From NCBI RefSeq assembly GCF_009725235.1, contig NZ_WJFC01000035.1, forward strand, positions 1 to 64,000: a stretch of DNA of 64,000 bases, written 5' to 3'. Under the pieces are notes generated by a model that saw nothing but the letters and a program-made list of their open reading frames with translations, made no database searches and had not been told where the DNA came from. The position numbers and the translations under genes are program-made. Of this stretch, positions 1-10,500 are shown piece by piece; position 1 is the stretch's first letter, and the number at the start of each line of letters is the position of its first letter. The DNA comes from Scytonema sp. UIC 10036 (lineage in GTDB: Bacteria; Cyanobacteriota; Cyanobacteriia; Cyanobacteriales; Nostocaceae).

Positions 1-172
1 CACCCTAACCCTCCCCTTAGTAAGGGGAGGGAACTCAATCTTCAGTTTCCCCACTCTTGTGGGATGGGTATCTTGCCCTTGTGTTTTACCCCACCCTAAC
101 CCTCCCCTTAGTAAGGGGAGGGAACTCAATCTTCAGTTTCCCCCCTTTACAAGGGGGGATTAAGGGGGGTAA
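1..172. repeat. Direct repeat of about 52 bp plus C/G-rich palindromic repeat
   Basis: Bases 1-52 recur almost unchanged at 92-143. Each copy contains a small hairpin in which CCTCCCCTTAG faces a matching GGGGAGGG arm. It is followed by a second inverted element (ACAAGGGGGGATTAAGGGGGG) that is seen again near 21615 and 45430. This is the usual type of intergenic repeat in filamentous cyanobacteria and sits just downstream of bioB, where it may serve as a transcription terminator. Confidence 0.8.
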
Positions 173-173
173 A

Positions 174-1172
174 TTATGCTACCACCTTTTCTTGACGAGT
201 GAAAGGAGGGCGCATTTCCAAACCAAGCAAATCTAACATTTCCCGATCGCACCCGTAATCCGGACAGGGAGTTGTCACTGTTAGCATATGTCCGTCGTCG
301 CTGGAAAAGATGGAATTTGCCCCTGCAAGGAAGCACATCGCTTGTTCTACCTGCGACAGCTTTGCTCTACCTGCACTTAACCGAACGTCAGAAGCAGGCA
401 TGACAATTCGAGCTGTAGCAATCATCCGCAGAATGTCCCAAAAGGGAATATCTGATTGGTTTTCTAAAGGTGTCCCTTCAACCTTAGAAAGAATATTCAC
501 TGGTACGGATTCTGGGTGAGGATGTAGGGTTGCTAGTGTGTGTAGCATGGATATTCGATCATCTGCAGTTTCACCCAAACCGAGTATACCTCCAGAACAG
601 ACGGTGACGTTTGTTTGACGAACATTGTTAATTGTGTTGAGGCGATCGTCGTATGTTCTGGTGGTAATAATAGTGCTGTAGTAATCGCGAGAAGTATCTA
701 AGTTATGGTTGTAGGCGTAAAGCCCTGCTTCTTCCAAGCGCTTGGCTTGTGCTTCTGTCAGCATACCCAAAGTGCAGCAGACTTCCATGCCTAATGCCGT
801 GACTTCTTTAACCATATCCAGCACTTGCTCGAATTGAGAATTGTCGCGCACCTCTCGCCAAGCAGCGCCCATACATACCCGACTCGCACCGTTTACGAGT
901 GCTTGTCGTGCAATACCTACCACTGTTTCCTTTTTTAAGAGCGCTTGTGGCTTGACTTCTGTTTTGTAGTGCGAGGACTGAGCACAGTAACCACAATCTT
1001 CCGGACAACCCCCTGTTTTGATTGATATCAGTTTACAAACTTGTATCTTTTTGGGATTGTGGTATTGACGATGTGTACTAGCTGCTTGATAGATAAGCTC
1101 TAGCAACGGAGTATTATATATTGTACGTATCTCTGATTCTTGCCAATCGTATCTTATTGCTACTGACATCAC
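174..1172 (-). CDS. bioB: Biotin synthase
   Basis: This 332-residue protein is a radical-SAM biotin synthase, which inserts sulfur into dethiobiotin in the last step of biotin synthesis in the cytoplasm. The cluster motif CPEDCGYC (near residues 56-63) supplies the three cysteines for the SAM-binding [4Fe-4S] cluster. Downstream segments such as [18 protein letters not shown] and RLSAGRA are family hallmarks around the substrate and the second FeS cluster. Length is normal for the family. It stands alone without other bio genes; the 250 bp in front of it holds a perfect AAAATCTTAAGATTTT palindrome at 1259-1274 that could belong to its promoter. Identification is firm; regulation is not visible. 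Confidence 0.97.
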   Translation of the reverse strand: MMSVAIRYDWQESEIRTIYNTPLLELIYQAASTHRQYHNPKKIQVCKLISIKTGGCPEDCGYCAQSSHYKTEVKPQALLKKETVVGIARQALVNGASRVCMGAAWREVRDNSQFEQVLDMVKEVTALGMEVCCTLGMLTEAQAKRLEEAGLYAYNHNLDTSRDYYSTIITTRTYDDRLNTINNVRQTNVTVCSGGILGLGETADDRISMLHTLATLHPHPESVPVNILSKVEGTPLENQSDIPFWDILRMIATARIVMPASDVRLSAGRAKLSQVEQAMCFLAGANSIFSSDDGHMLTVTTPCPDYGCDREMLDLLGLEMRPPFTRQEKVVA

Positions 1173-1426
1173 TGACCTTTTTGTTGTTAAAAATTATCAG
1201 AGTTTTGTGTTTAACGCATTCCCCTGATTGTACAGGTTCTACTAATAGTTGGCTACGTAAAATCTTAAGATTTTATTCAGTTGTACTGGAATTTTTTGAG
1301 CTACACGTAGGTACGGCTATGCCCTACCTAACTAAGTTTTTTGAAAGATAAAAAACTTAAATTTAGTTGTCAATACTACAGAAAAATTAGAAAATGTTGT
1401 CATTCTAGTCATTGAACGCGAGCTAA
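1173..1426. promoter_or_regulatory. Divergent intergenic region, bioB / GNAT gene
   Basis: A 254-bp AT-rich stretch between two divergent genes must hold both promoters. A perfect 16-bp palindrome (AAAATCTTAAGATTTT, 1259-1274) and a small GTAGG...CCTAC inverted repeat near 1308-1328 are visible. No convincing coding potential was found. Which element belongs to which promoter cannot be decided by eye. Confidence 0.4.
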
Positions 1427-1993
1427 ATGGAACTGCCACTGATTAACACTGAGCGTCTTTTGCTAAGATTAGCCACTGAAGAAGATATTCCAGAAATTCT
1501 AAAATTTTATACAGAAAACAAAACTTTTTTAACTCCTTATTCTCCTGCTTGGGCTGATGGGTTCTTTACTGAGGATTATTGGTATTGGAGGATAGATAGC
1601 GATCGCAAAGAATTTATAAATGATATATCCTTAAGACTATTTATTTTTCTACAAAATGACCCAAAGACAGTTATTGGACTTATCAATTTTAGTAACTTTA
1701 CAAGACGAGCCGCTCAGTATTGTAATATTGGATACGGACTTGCAGAAACCGAACAAGGAAAGGGCTATATGACAGAAGCACTGCAAGCAGCAATTCAATA
1801 TGTATTTCAAGAATTAAATATGCACCGGATTATGGCTAATTATATGCCTCACAATCGCCGTAGCGGTCATGTCTTGAAAAAGCTGGGATTTGTTATAGAA
1901 GGTTATGCCAGGGATTATTTACTCATTGATGGAAAATGGGAAGATCACATTCTTACGAGCATTACCAACTATAATTGGCGGTTAAAGAATTAG
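1427..1993 (+). CDS. GNAT N-acetyltransferase, RimJ/RimL type
   Basis: The 188-residue product has the RimJ/RimL-type GNAT layout. It has an N-terminal strand TERLLLRLATEEDI, a middle strand VIGLINFSN, the acetyl-CoA loop region ETEQGKGYMTEAL (near residues 105-117), and the C-terminal block NRRSGHVLKKLGFVIEG. Enzymes of this class acetylate protein N-termini or small amines using acetyl-CoA. The substrate cannot be told from sequence. The next gene begins 39 bases after its stop on the same strand, so the two may be co-transcribed. Confidence 0.85.
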   Translation: MELPLINTERLLLRLATEEDIPEILKFYTENKTFLTPYSPAWADGFFTEDYWYWRIDSDRKEFINDISLRLFIFLQNDPKTVIGLINFSNFTRRAAQYCNIGYGLAETEQGKGYMTEALQAAIQYVFQELNMHRIMANYMPHNRRSGHVLKKLGFVIEGYARDYLLIDGKWEDHILTSITNYNWRLKN

Positions 1994-2032
1994 TCTTTGA
2001 ATCTCTACGAAATCCTACAGGAATCTTTCTCA

Positions 2033-2467
2033 ATGAGTTACAAATATACAAAGCGCATATCTGTATTTTTCACATCGTTTGTCCTAATTACCATTTTATC
2101 GGGAATACCGTCCGTAGCACTTGCTAGACCTCTTCCTTCATATATACTCATTCCACTCACGATGCACGCTTTAGGATACGCCTTACCACGTATTGAAAAA
2201 AGACTAACGCCGCAACAGCGTCAAAAAATACAAGCCCTCAAAGCAGAAGCATACCAAGAGGTGGAAGCTGTATTTACCCAAGTTCAACAAAGTAAAATGG
2301 TTCAAGGCTTGCGATCGCGCCAGAATATCACTCAAGTGATGCAATCTGTGAAACTAACACCTACACAAAGAGCGCGTATACAAGCAATAGTTCAAGCTTC
2401 TCGACGAAAAATCAATGCTATCCTCTCTGAGGATTCATCATCCGTGAACCGAAATTCCAGAAATTAA
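2033..2467 (+). CDS. Exported LTxxQ (Spy/CpxP-like) protein
   Basis: From the ATG at 2033, with AGGA about 12 bases upstream, the protein has 144 residues. It opens with a basic stretch, a hydrophobic segment (VFFTSFVLITILSG) and an A-L-A-type cleavage site, so export is likely. Two copies of the LTPxQ motif, LTPQQRQKI and LTPTQRARI, lie in a helical, Gln- and Arg-rich mature part. This is the signature of Spy/CpxP-like periplasmic proteins, which act as envelope-stress chaperones or sensors. A TTG start at 1997 would add 12 residues before the signal peptide and is less likely. The exact function is inferred from the motif only. Confidence 0.6.
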   Translation: MSYKYTKRISVFFTSFVLITILSGIPSVALARPLPSYILIPLTMHALGYALPRIEKRLTPQQRQKIQALKAEAYQEVEAVFTQVQQSKMVQGLRSRQNITQVMQSVKLTPTQRARIQAIVQASRRKINAILSEDSSSVNRNSRN

Positions 2468-2481
2468 TATCCACCGCATTC

Positions 2482-2513
2482 AGATCCCCGACTTCTTTAA
2501 GAAGTCGGGGATC
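2482..2513. terminator. Perfect 16-bp hairpin, probable terminator or dispersed palindrome
   Basis: AGATCCCCGACTTCTT is followed after one base by its exact reverse complement, and then by TAAGTTTTG. It lies between the LTxxQ gene and selO. A related stem with the same AGATCCCCGA core occurs at 35443-35476, so this is also a dispersed repeat family. Confidence 0.6.
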
Positions 2514-2630
2514 TAAGTTTTGCTGAAGGCTGACTAGAAGTTAGTATTAAAGAAGAAGTTTTTCAGTTCAATTTCTTTAAACTATCGCCCCGGACTGGCT
2601 ACATTTTACACCAAATCGCACACAAGTCTA

Positions 2631-4088
2631 ATGACTCTAGCTGAAACAGCAAACAACAAGATTTCTGGCAATCCGTTCCTCAACCTCAACTACGAAAGAG
2701 CTCTCGAAGCTTTAGGTAATGATTATTACGACGAAGTCACCGCCGCAGAATTCCCCCAACATACATTACGTTGGCGTAACAATTCACTTTTGAGCCGCTT
2801 GGGGCTAAATCCCGAAGATGTAACAGACGAGCATTTTATCACAGCTTTTGGCAAATTTGAAGGACGAAAACCATTGTTAGCCCTTCGTTACCACGGCTAT
2901 CAATTTGGTGAATACAACCCTTTTTTAGGTGATGGTAGAGGGTTTCTCTACGGACAAGTCCGTGGGACTGATGGTGTATTATACGATTTTGGGACAAAAG
3001 GCTCTGGTAAAACTCCATACTCCCGTGGTGGGGATGGAATGCTGACTCTCAAAGGGGGAGTACGAGAAGTTCTAGCCGCAGAAGCTTTACATCACATGGG
3101 TGTACGTACCTCGCGATGTTTGAGCATGATTGAAACAGGGTTGTCCCTGTGGCGGGGTGACGAACCCTCTCCAACCCGTTCCTCAGTTATAGTCAGGATG
3201 AATCGCTCCCATATCCGATTCGGTACGTTTGAACGATTGCATTATATTCGGCGTCCCGATTTAGCCAGGAAGCTCTTAGATCATGTTATTGAGCAGTATT
3301 ATCGATATTTAGTAGATGAACAAGAAAAATATGCCTTGTTTTATAGAGAGTTAGTCAAAAGAACAGCAGAACTTGTAGGACAGTGGATGGCTTCTGGTTT
3401 TTGTCATGCAGTGTTAAATACTGACAATATGTCAATTACGGGCGAAAGTTTTGATTACGGTCCCTATGCTTTCATCCCTAGTTATCAACCCAATTTTACA
3501 GCTGCTTATTTCGACTACTATGGACGCTACTGCTACAGTCATCAACCTAGTATTTGTAAATGGAATTTAGAAACACTCCAAGAGTCATTAAAAGCTATTA
3601 TCGAACCATCCGATATGGAAGCGGGTTTAGCAAGTTTTGACGAACATTATCATCATGAATACCGCTCGTTAATGTGGAAAAAACTGGGTTTTGAAACAAT
3701 AAATCATCCAGAAGCGTTGGAGCTTTTAAATCTGACAATTCAATTTTTGCAGGAAAGCAAAGTTGAATATCATAAGTTTTTTTATGAGATGACTCGCACG
3801 TTTTCTTTTAAATGGCGCGACGACCCCAGTTTGATTATGGTAAATTCCGAGATTGTACCAGTATCAGGTTCATCACAACTTTTCGATGATTGGTGTATTA
3901 TATACCATAAAATATTGAATAGTTTTGATACAGAGCAAATCAATGCGATCGCTCAAACTTTGATTCGTTACAATCCCAAAACTGTGATATTGCGCCCAGT
4001 CATTGAATCAATTTGGGAACCCATTGTTCAAGAAGATAATTGGCAACCTTTTTACGAGCTTCTTGCTCGAATACAGTCTGGGGAGTGA
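2631..4088 (+). CDS. selO: Protein adenylyltransferase SelO (YdiU/UPF0061)
   Basis: The 485-residue protein matches the SelO pseudokinase family, which transfers AMP from ATP to Ser, Thr or Tyr of target proteins and links to redox homeostasis. Hallmarks visible are [19 protein letters not shown] and [18 protein letters not shown] in the inverted nucleotide-binding lobe. Others are [31 protein letters not shown], and the metal-binding [19 protein letters not shown] (near residues 262-280). Length is normal. Bacterial family members often carry a C-terminal Cys or selenocysteine; here the C-terminus ends in ARIQSGE without one. It stands alone, with a hairpin upstream. Confidence 0.95.
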   Translation: MTLAETANNKISGNPFLNLNYERALEALGNDYYDEVTAAEFPQHTLRWRNNSLLSRLGLNPEDVTDEHFITAFGKFEGRKPLLALRYHGYQFGEYNPFLGDGRGFLYGQVRGTDGVLYDFGTKGSGKTPYSRGGDGMLTLKGGVREVLAAEALHHMGVRTSRCLSMIETGLSLWRGDEPSPTRSSVIVRMNRSHIRFGTFERLHYIRRPDLARKLLDHVIEQYYRYLVDEQEKYALFYRELVKRTAELVGQWMASGFCHAVLNTDNMSITGESFDYGPYAFIPSYQPNFTAAYFDYYGRYCYSHQPSICKWNLETLQESLKAIIEPSDMEAGLASFDEHYHHEYRSLMWKKLGFETINHPEALELLNLTIQFLQESKVEYHKFFYEMTRTFSFKWRDDPSLIMVNSEIVPVSGSSQLFDDWCIIYHKILNSFDTEQINAIAQTLIRYNPKTVILRPVIESIWEPIVQEDNWQPFYELLARIQSGE

Positions 4089-4174
4089 GTGGTTAGTGGT
4101 TGGTAGGGGCGCGGCGGCCTTGCGCCCGTACATATTTTTAGTATTATTAAATACTATGAACTATTAACCATCCC

Positions 4175-4507
4175 TTACGAGCCCAGCTTGAAGGCTTCCA
4201 GAAATAGGCTGTATATCAGACCAACTTTAAGAATGTTAAGCGCTTCTACCCAAATAGCTCTTCGCTGTTGGACAGTACGACCATAGAAGATCCTGCTACC
4301 TACTTCTGTCAACATCACTAAAAATGCAGCAATGACGATATCCCATTCGGCTGTTTGTCCTGCTGTTGTAGAAATTGCACTCCCTAGGAAAAAACCGAAC
4401 AACCAACTGATTATCAATATCGACCAACGTCGCCAAGGGTTGATAAGCCAAACCCTCAAGCGATCGCCAATAGTACCCAACAGGTTGTTAAGACGCGTGT
4501 TTTGCAT
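4175..4507 (-). CDS. ycf20: Ycf20/DUF565 membrane protein
   Basis: A 110-residue protein with two or three predicted membrane segments (LIISWLFGFFLGSAI, WDIVIAAFLVMLTEV and ALNILKVGLIYSLFLEAFKLG). The pattern of a basic amphipathic N-terminus (RLRVWLINPWRRWS), FFLGSA and TEVGSRIFYGR fits the Ycf20/DUF565 family. That family is universal in cyanobacteria and present in plastids, where homologues have been tied to thermal energy dissipation. No biochemical activity can be read from the sequence. It faces selO tail to tail. Confidence 0.8.
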   Translation of the reverse strand: MQNTRLNNLLGTIGDRLRVWLINPWRRWSILIISWLFGFFLGSAISTTAGQTAEWDIVIAAFLVMLTEVGSRIFYGRTVQQRRAIWVEALNILKVGLIYSLFLEAFKLGS

Positions 4508-4788
4508 TACTGAAGCTTATCATTCTCTAAAAATCATAATATATTGTTATATATAAAGGTATGCAGCATAGCATGGGGTTGCTTAAATAGTATTATGGGC
4601 TTCTAGTTGGTTTTCGGCGAACACAAATATCTATACATTTCTTCATTATGAGAAGTAACAAAATTATTAGTTGCTCTCATAATGGTTCATATGATACTTT
4701 TCATACCTGAATTCCAACAGAAGCTCCTGCGATCGCACTTGTTGCTATTTCAGCCGACACAAAGCACTTATTAGTAAAATATATTACT
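4508..4788. promoter_or_regulatory. Divergent intergenic region with hairpin
   Basis: Between divergent ycf20 and the lipoprotein gene. An inverted repeat, CATTATGAGA (4644-4653) with TCTCATAATG (4675-4684), extends inward as an imperfect stem of about 15 bp around an AT-rich loop. It may be an operator or an RNA stem-loop. No gene is visible. Confidence 0.4.
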
Positions 4789-5391
4789 ATGAAACCGTCA
4801 GTGTATTTTCACGCTGTTCTGGTGGCATCTTCATTGGGATTGCTCTTGCTACCATTAGGGTGTCAACAGTTGGGTGTATCTTTTGAGCGCGTAGGGCTAG
4901 AAAGTTCCTCAACCTCAACAGAGCGAGCATTAGACTTACAAAGTACTATGCCTGTTTCTACCACCTCCAGTTCAGTACCAAACTCAACCAATTTAAAAAG
5001 TAAAGAAGTTAGTCCTACCGATATCACAACAGATACTGGTAACAATGGAGCATTAGGTTTTGGAAGCTTGCGGATGAGCAATCAAACCAATCAACCAGTG
5101 CGCCTAGCCTTACTGTCACGTAATTCTATCATCAAAGGAAAAGCAGCTTCCTCAAAGACAGCTATTGATGCTGTTCCAGCACATTGGGATTTTGCTCCTC
5201 AAGAAGGTAGTGAAAAAGGGCTAATTCTAGCCTTACCTAACGGGGATCTCAAACTGGAAAAAGGTGATATATTAGTTGCTTTTGCACAAGACGGTTCTCG
5301 TCACTATTGGGGACCCTATGTTGTTGGAGAAACTTTTGCTCCTAGTTGGAATGCTCAAACTAAAGAATGGCAACTGATTTTGAGACAATAG
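4789..5391 (+). CDS. Putative lipoprotein of unknown function
   Basis: 200 residues. The N-terminus has a hydrophobic stretch ending in LLLLPLGC, a lipobox, so the mature protein probably starts at Cys25 and is anchored by lipid. A Ser/Thr-rich linker follows (about residues 38-85). Then comes a compact domain from LGFGSLRMSNQTNQPVRLALL to the end, rich in beta-strand patterns and containing GDILVAFAQDGSRHYWGPYVVGET. I do not recognise the family by name. It is followed by a repeat tract. Confidence 0.7.
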   Translation: MKPSVYFHAVLVASSLGLLLLPLGCQQLGVSFERVGLESSSTSTERALDLQSTMPVSTTSSSVPNSTNLKSKEVSPTDITTDTGNNGALGFGSLRMSNQTNQPVRLALLSRNSIIKGKAASSKTAIDAVPAHWDFAPQEGSEKGLILALPNGDLKLEKGDILVAFAQDGSRHYWGPYVVGETFAPSWNAQTKEWQLILRQ

Positions 5392-5646
5392 TCATTTGTC
5401 AATAGTCATTTGTCATTTGTCATTGGTCATTGGTCATTTGTGATTCTCCCTTGTCCCCAAAATTTATTCCTTCACCAACAAGTTTTGACAATTGGTTATT
5501 GGACGTCAGTTCAGGAACCAAGAAGTTGCGCTGAAGTCTTCTTAATAAATGACCAATAACCAATAACCAATGACAAATGACTTTCAACCAATGACAAATG
5601 ACTATTGACAAATGACCAATGACCAATGACCAATGACTATTGACAA
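5392..5646. repeat. Short tandem repeats (7-mers), in both orientations
   Basis: Runs of GTCATTTGTCATTGGTCAT on the left and their complement (CAATGACAAATGAC) on the right enclose about 110 bp of unique sequence. The whole can fold into a long imperfect hairpin. This is the short tandemly repeated repetitive type known from Nostoc and Calothrix. The last heptamers run into the start codon of the next gene. Confidence 0.85.
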
Positions 5647-7510
5647 ATGACTAATCAGTGGTGGAGTAGTGTAGAGAAGCGTCCAGCCCTTGCTGTGACT
5701 TTATCAGTTTTATGGGTAATTTTAACAGGTGGGATTGCCTTTCTTTGGCATTTAGGCAGTATCGGCTTAATTGATGAGACAGAGCCTCTGTTTGCTGAAG
5801 CGTCTCGTCAAATGTTTGTCACAGGTGATTGGATTACACCGTTTTTTAATGCTGAAACTCGATTTGATAAGCCTGCTCTAATTTACTGGTGTCAGGCGAT
5901 CGGTTTTTCAATTTTGGGTGTGAATGAATGGGCGGTGCGTTTACCTTCAGCACTTGCTGCCATTGGATCGATCGGTTTGTCATTTTACACCATACAGTGG
6001 CATTTTGCAAGGAAAGATGAGTTAGAGCAAAGGTACCGTCCTGCCTTGCGATGGATAACAGCAGGGTTTGGATGTGCTGTTATGGCGCTCAATCCAGAAA
6101 TGATTGTTTGGGGTAGAACAGGTGTTTCAGATATGCTGCTGACAGGTTGTATGGCATCAGCATTACTGTGCTTTTTTTTAGGATATGCCCATCCCTCAAA
6201 ATCTAACGTACAAGCACGTTGGTATATAGCTTTTTACGTACTAATTGCTGCAGCAATTTTAACAAAAGGACCTGTGGGAATTGTTTTGCCCGGTTTGATT
6301 GTTGGCATATTTTTGATGTACTTGGGTAATATTACGCAAGTGTTGCAGGAAATGCGTCCTTTAACAGGTTTGCTTATTATTATTTGTTTATCATTACCTT
6401 GGTATGTGCTAGTTATTTGGCGCAATGGTTGGGATTATATTAACTCCTTTTTTGGATATCACAACGTCGAACGCTTTACAAATGTAGTCAATCGTCACTC
6501 AGCTCCCTGGTATTTTTATTTTGTAGTTGTGCTGCTTGGCTTTGCACCATATTCGGTCTATTTACCTCTGGCAATGGGGCGGTTGAAGTTTTGGCAGCGA
6601 AAATACTGGCGATCGCAAGAACGCTCCAAACAACTGGGTTTATTTGCTTTTTGTTGGTTTGTTGGAATCTTTGGTTTTTTCACTATTGCTGTAACAAAAC
6701 TTCCCAGTTATGTGTTACCCCTAATGCCAGCCGCAGCTATTTTAATAGCGTTACTGTGGGGTGATTTATTAGACAAGGGAGACAAGGAGACATGGGGGAC
6801 AGGGGAGACATGGGGACATGGGGGACATGGGGGACATGGGGACATGGGAGACAAGGTAGCAATTCTTCCTTGTCTACCCCTTCTTCCTTGTCTCCTTGTC
6901 CCCTCGTCTCTTCCTGTGGAGTGGTTGGGTGAATGTCGTTTTTTTATCAGCAATAGCAGTAACGATGTTTTACTTACCCCAAATCATAGGTAGCGATCCT
7001 GCTGCACCTGACTTTCGTAACTTGCTGGAGCGATCGGGTTTAACTGTTTTGGGAGGAGCGATCTGGATTTTAAGTTCCGTAGCAATAGCTGTTTCACTGA
7101 TGCGCCGTCGTTACAAGACTGTCCTAATTATCAATATTGTAGGATTTGCAGCATTCCTGACGATTGTTCTTACACCCGCCTTATTTTTAATGGATCGGGA
7201 ACGTCAGCTACCTTTAAGAGAATTATCTGAAATCGTAGTTAAAACACAAAAACCTGGTGAAGAATTGGTTATGGTTGGCTTTAAAAAACCTACCGTAGTT
7301 TTTTATACCCGTCGTACCGTAACTTACAAAAAGATAACTGCGGCTGCAGCACAATACCTTCAAGACAAAGCAGCAAAGAAGCCATCACCTTCCTCAATAC
7401 TGGTTCTTGCTCAACCGAAAAAGTTTCCCGAAATGGGATTCAAGCCCACAGATTATGAAAATTTAGGGACTCGTGGTGCTTATCAACTTGTTCGGGTTTT
7501 TATAAAATAG
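5647..7510 (+). pseudogene. ArnT/PMT-type glycosyltransferase, frame broken by repeat insertion
   Basis: Two overlapping reading frames make up one membrane glycosyltransferase of the ArnT/PMT (GT-C, GT39/GT83) class. These transfer a sugar from a polyprenyl phosphate carrier outside the membrane. The first part (5647 to about 6770) has the luminal motif LIDETEPLFAEASRQM with the catalytic-type Asp/Glu, FDKPALIYW, and many membrane segments up to LPLMPAAAILIALLWGDLL. A G-rich repeat block (about 6773-6910) follows. The second part (about 6896-7510, the next frame) resumes with membrane segments (NVVFLSAIAVTMFYL) and a soluble C-terminal tail. The break is a +1 shift inside the repeat, so either the gene is dead or the two parts are made separately. 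Confidence 0.75.
6773..6910 (+). repeat. GGGGACA-type repeat insertion inside the glycosyltransferase gene
   Basis: GACAAGGAGACATGGGGGAC-type units run about 80 bp and are followed by the complementary CCTTGTCTACCCC and CTTGTCTCCTTGTCCCC. The block is an imperfect inverted repeat. It translates into low-complexity WGHGGHGGHGDMGD and then loses the frame. Membrane protein sequence resumes directly on the other side in another frame, which points to insertion of a mobile intergenic-type repeat. Confidence 0.75.
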
Positions 7511-7571
7511 TTAATTGCTAATTGCTAATTGCTAATTGTTAATTGCACCATTAGCCATTAGCCATTAGCCA
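7511..7571. repeat. Short tandem repeats between convergent genes
   Basis: TAATTGC/TAATTGT units followed by complementary CCATTAG and TAGCAATT units. It fills the gap between the two convergent genes and can form a stem. Confidence 0.8.
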
Positions 7572-10500
7572 TTAGCAATTTAAAGTTTGATTAATCTTAT
7601 TTAATAATTCTTCCATTGATATAGAGCGGGGTAAGATTTGGCAAGCCACTGAACCTAAAACAGTCTCTACCGAGTCTGGCTGGTTACTGATTCTCTGTTT
7701 AACAATGGTAGATTGCTCGTTTTCCAAGTCCATAGAATTTAATCGTTGATCGAGTACCAACACTGGTGGCAAATCGAAAGGTAACTGTCCTAAAGCTTTT
7801 AGTGCTGAGTGAACCTCTTTTGTAAGAGTAGACTCTCCCAGGCAAATCAGGAGCAAATCAACACTTTGGTGACGAATTTGCTGTAGCAATTCTGCCCAAG
7901 AACGGCTCATTGATGCTTTAAAGCCAGCTGTTTGTAAGTACTGAATCAGCGCTTGGAACCACTCAGAACCACGACAAATCGTTAAAGGTTGTAACCCTTG
8001 TATTGGGCAAGAGTTATTATCTCCAAACATACTACTTAAGGCAGTTGTCTTTTCTACCTGGTGGTTTCTCTTTTGAGGTCTTGTTTCTGGTAAATCTGGA
8101 AGTATTGCTAAATCCAGTACTAAAATGCTGGGCGGACAGCACACTCCAGACGCAATTTGCAGGACAGATAATAAAGCGTCTGTTTTTTTGCTTCCATTTT
8201 TCTTTTCTGCTCCTAAGGGTGTTAGGCATGGGTATACGGAAAGCCCAGCTATTTGAGAAGCGGTTTGCGTTGTTGCTACATTGCAAGTGACAAGGGGTAG
8301 AGCTGCTAACTGGGGATGGAGATTGAGTTGTTGCAGAAAATTCTCCGCCTCTGGCATATCTACATCTAGTAAAATAACGTCAAATTGCCAAACCCGAGAA
8401 AGAAGTTCTGCCTGATCTATGTTGTCTACTTCTAGAACTCGGTGTTCTTGTAAGAATGGGTGCGCGTTGAGAGGTTGGCACTCAGGATTGACTAACCTTA
8501 AAATTCGCAATGGTGTTTTATCTTTAAGGATTTGGACTTCATCTGGTTTTTGCTTCTTTTCTTCTGGTGCAACACACAAGCTTTCGATCAGTGGTGCTAA
8601 AACCTGATGCTGTACTGGTAAGCTTAAAAAACCATCAGCTCTGTTGGCGAATGCTTGCTCTTTTTCTGCTCCTGTTGCGGTGACAACGACAGGGATATGA
8701 CGGCTGACTTCATCTGATTTAAGCAAGGTGAGTACATCCCATCCCGACAGTAATGGAATTAAAGGGTTGAGGAAGATAGCTTTAGGCTGCAGGCGACGGG
8801 CTTTTTCTACTGCTTCGCATCCCGAACGAGCAATCACAACTCGATAACCCAAACCGGTAAGTTGTTCGGTTAAATCTTCTATGTAGTGGGCTACAGCCTC
8901 AACAACTAACACTAAGCTGTTGTTGTGGTGAGCGTGGGAATTGGCGATTCGGGATTGGCGATGGCGAATTCTGCCTGGGGCGGAGGTTTCTTTTGTTGCG
9001 CGGACTGGTGGAACTGGGGAAACAGTGTCATGTTCCCAGTTTTCAGTTTTCAGCCCTTTCTGTTTTACAGTCCCCAATTCCCACTCTCCTAGCCCTTTTT
9101 GTGGGGGGCTGGGAGGGAGGAGGAGTGTAAATTGGCTACCTTTGCCTTCGCGGGACAAGAAGCTGACATCACCGCCATGAAGCCGTGCTAGCGCTCTGGT
9201 TAAGACTAGCCCCAATCCCGTTCCTTCATATTGACGGGTAAGGGGATTTTCGAGTTGTTGGAATTTTTGAAAGATGAGATGCTGTTGGTGTTCGGGAATG
9301 CCAATGCCTGTATCCCATACTGTGAAGGCAATCCAACCCTCCCAACGACTTACCCACAATCCGATTTCACCACCTGTTTCTGTAAATTTAAAGGCGTTGG
9401 AAAGCAGATGCACCAACATTTGCCGCAAGCGCAACTCATCTGCCACCATCTCATTTAAGCCCGGTTCGATGGAAAGGCTAAATTGGTGTTCTCTTACAGA
9501 TGTTGTTTGAGATTGGGTGTTGACGGGGGTTTTTGTACTTTGGGCATGGATAACTTTTGCTTCGGAAACAGCGCGATCGCAAACCGAGCGAATCGTCACG
9601 TTAGACAGAGCCAGTTCCATCTGTCCTGTTTCCATGCGGGTCAAATCTAGAATATCATTGACCACACTCATCAGATGGCGTCCGCTTTGATGAATCAATC
9701 CTGCATAACGGGCTTGACGTTCGTTAAGTTCTCCCAATTGCCGATCTACCAGCAAACGTGACAGCCCTAAAACAGCTGTTAGGGGCGTCTTGAGTTCGTG
9801 ACTGATACAAGCCAAAAATTCATCCTTTAAACGATTCAGTTGAATGAGATCGGCGTTTTTTGCTGCAAGTTCTTTACAGAGTTGCTGTTGTTCTGTAACA
9901 TCAGTTGCTAGAACCAGCCACAAATCGTTTCCGATCTCCGCTCCCTGAGTGTTAAGTGATGTTGTTGATTCAACACCCAAGACTTTTAATTCAGGGCTAT
10001 CTAGAGGGATTTTGGCAAATTGCCAAACTCGTTCCTGACCGTTTTGCACTTCCACAACACAGGTACATGTACCCAGTTGTCTGTTTAAGAAACATCGTGA
10101 TGCAGAAGTTTCCGGTAATGGTTGTTCTGGAAGGGTGGTAGGTGGAGACGCTAATTTTTGGCGGTACGCTCCTTGGCTGGTAGAAATAGATTGGGTAACA
10201 ACAGACGAAAGTTTTTCTTCGATTTCTTGGATACTGTTGTCAAAGGAATGAGCTTTAACCGCTGTTTGGGTTGAATATTTTGATGGAGTTGTTGCCAGAA
10301 TTGCCTCCACTTGTCGCCTAACCCCTTCCGGATCTTTCAAAACCCCCAATTGCTGCCACCACGCAGGATTTTGGGTGACAACTTCACCGCTCCCCGTTTG
10401 CAACATCAAAGGCCAGGGCAATCGCTCCAACAGTTGTACAAAAGGCTTATCGATTTGTGGATGGTACTGTATGCGCTTTTGATAAAAAGTGCGAGTCCCT

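Noticed and set aside
1..172. CRISPR-like direct repeats
   Set aside because: Only two copies of a 52-bp sequence with an internal hairpin, not a repeat-spacer array.
6708..6953. Pro/Cys-rich minus-strand protein over the G-rich repeat
   Set aside because: It is only the complement of the repeat and has no family or start signal.
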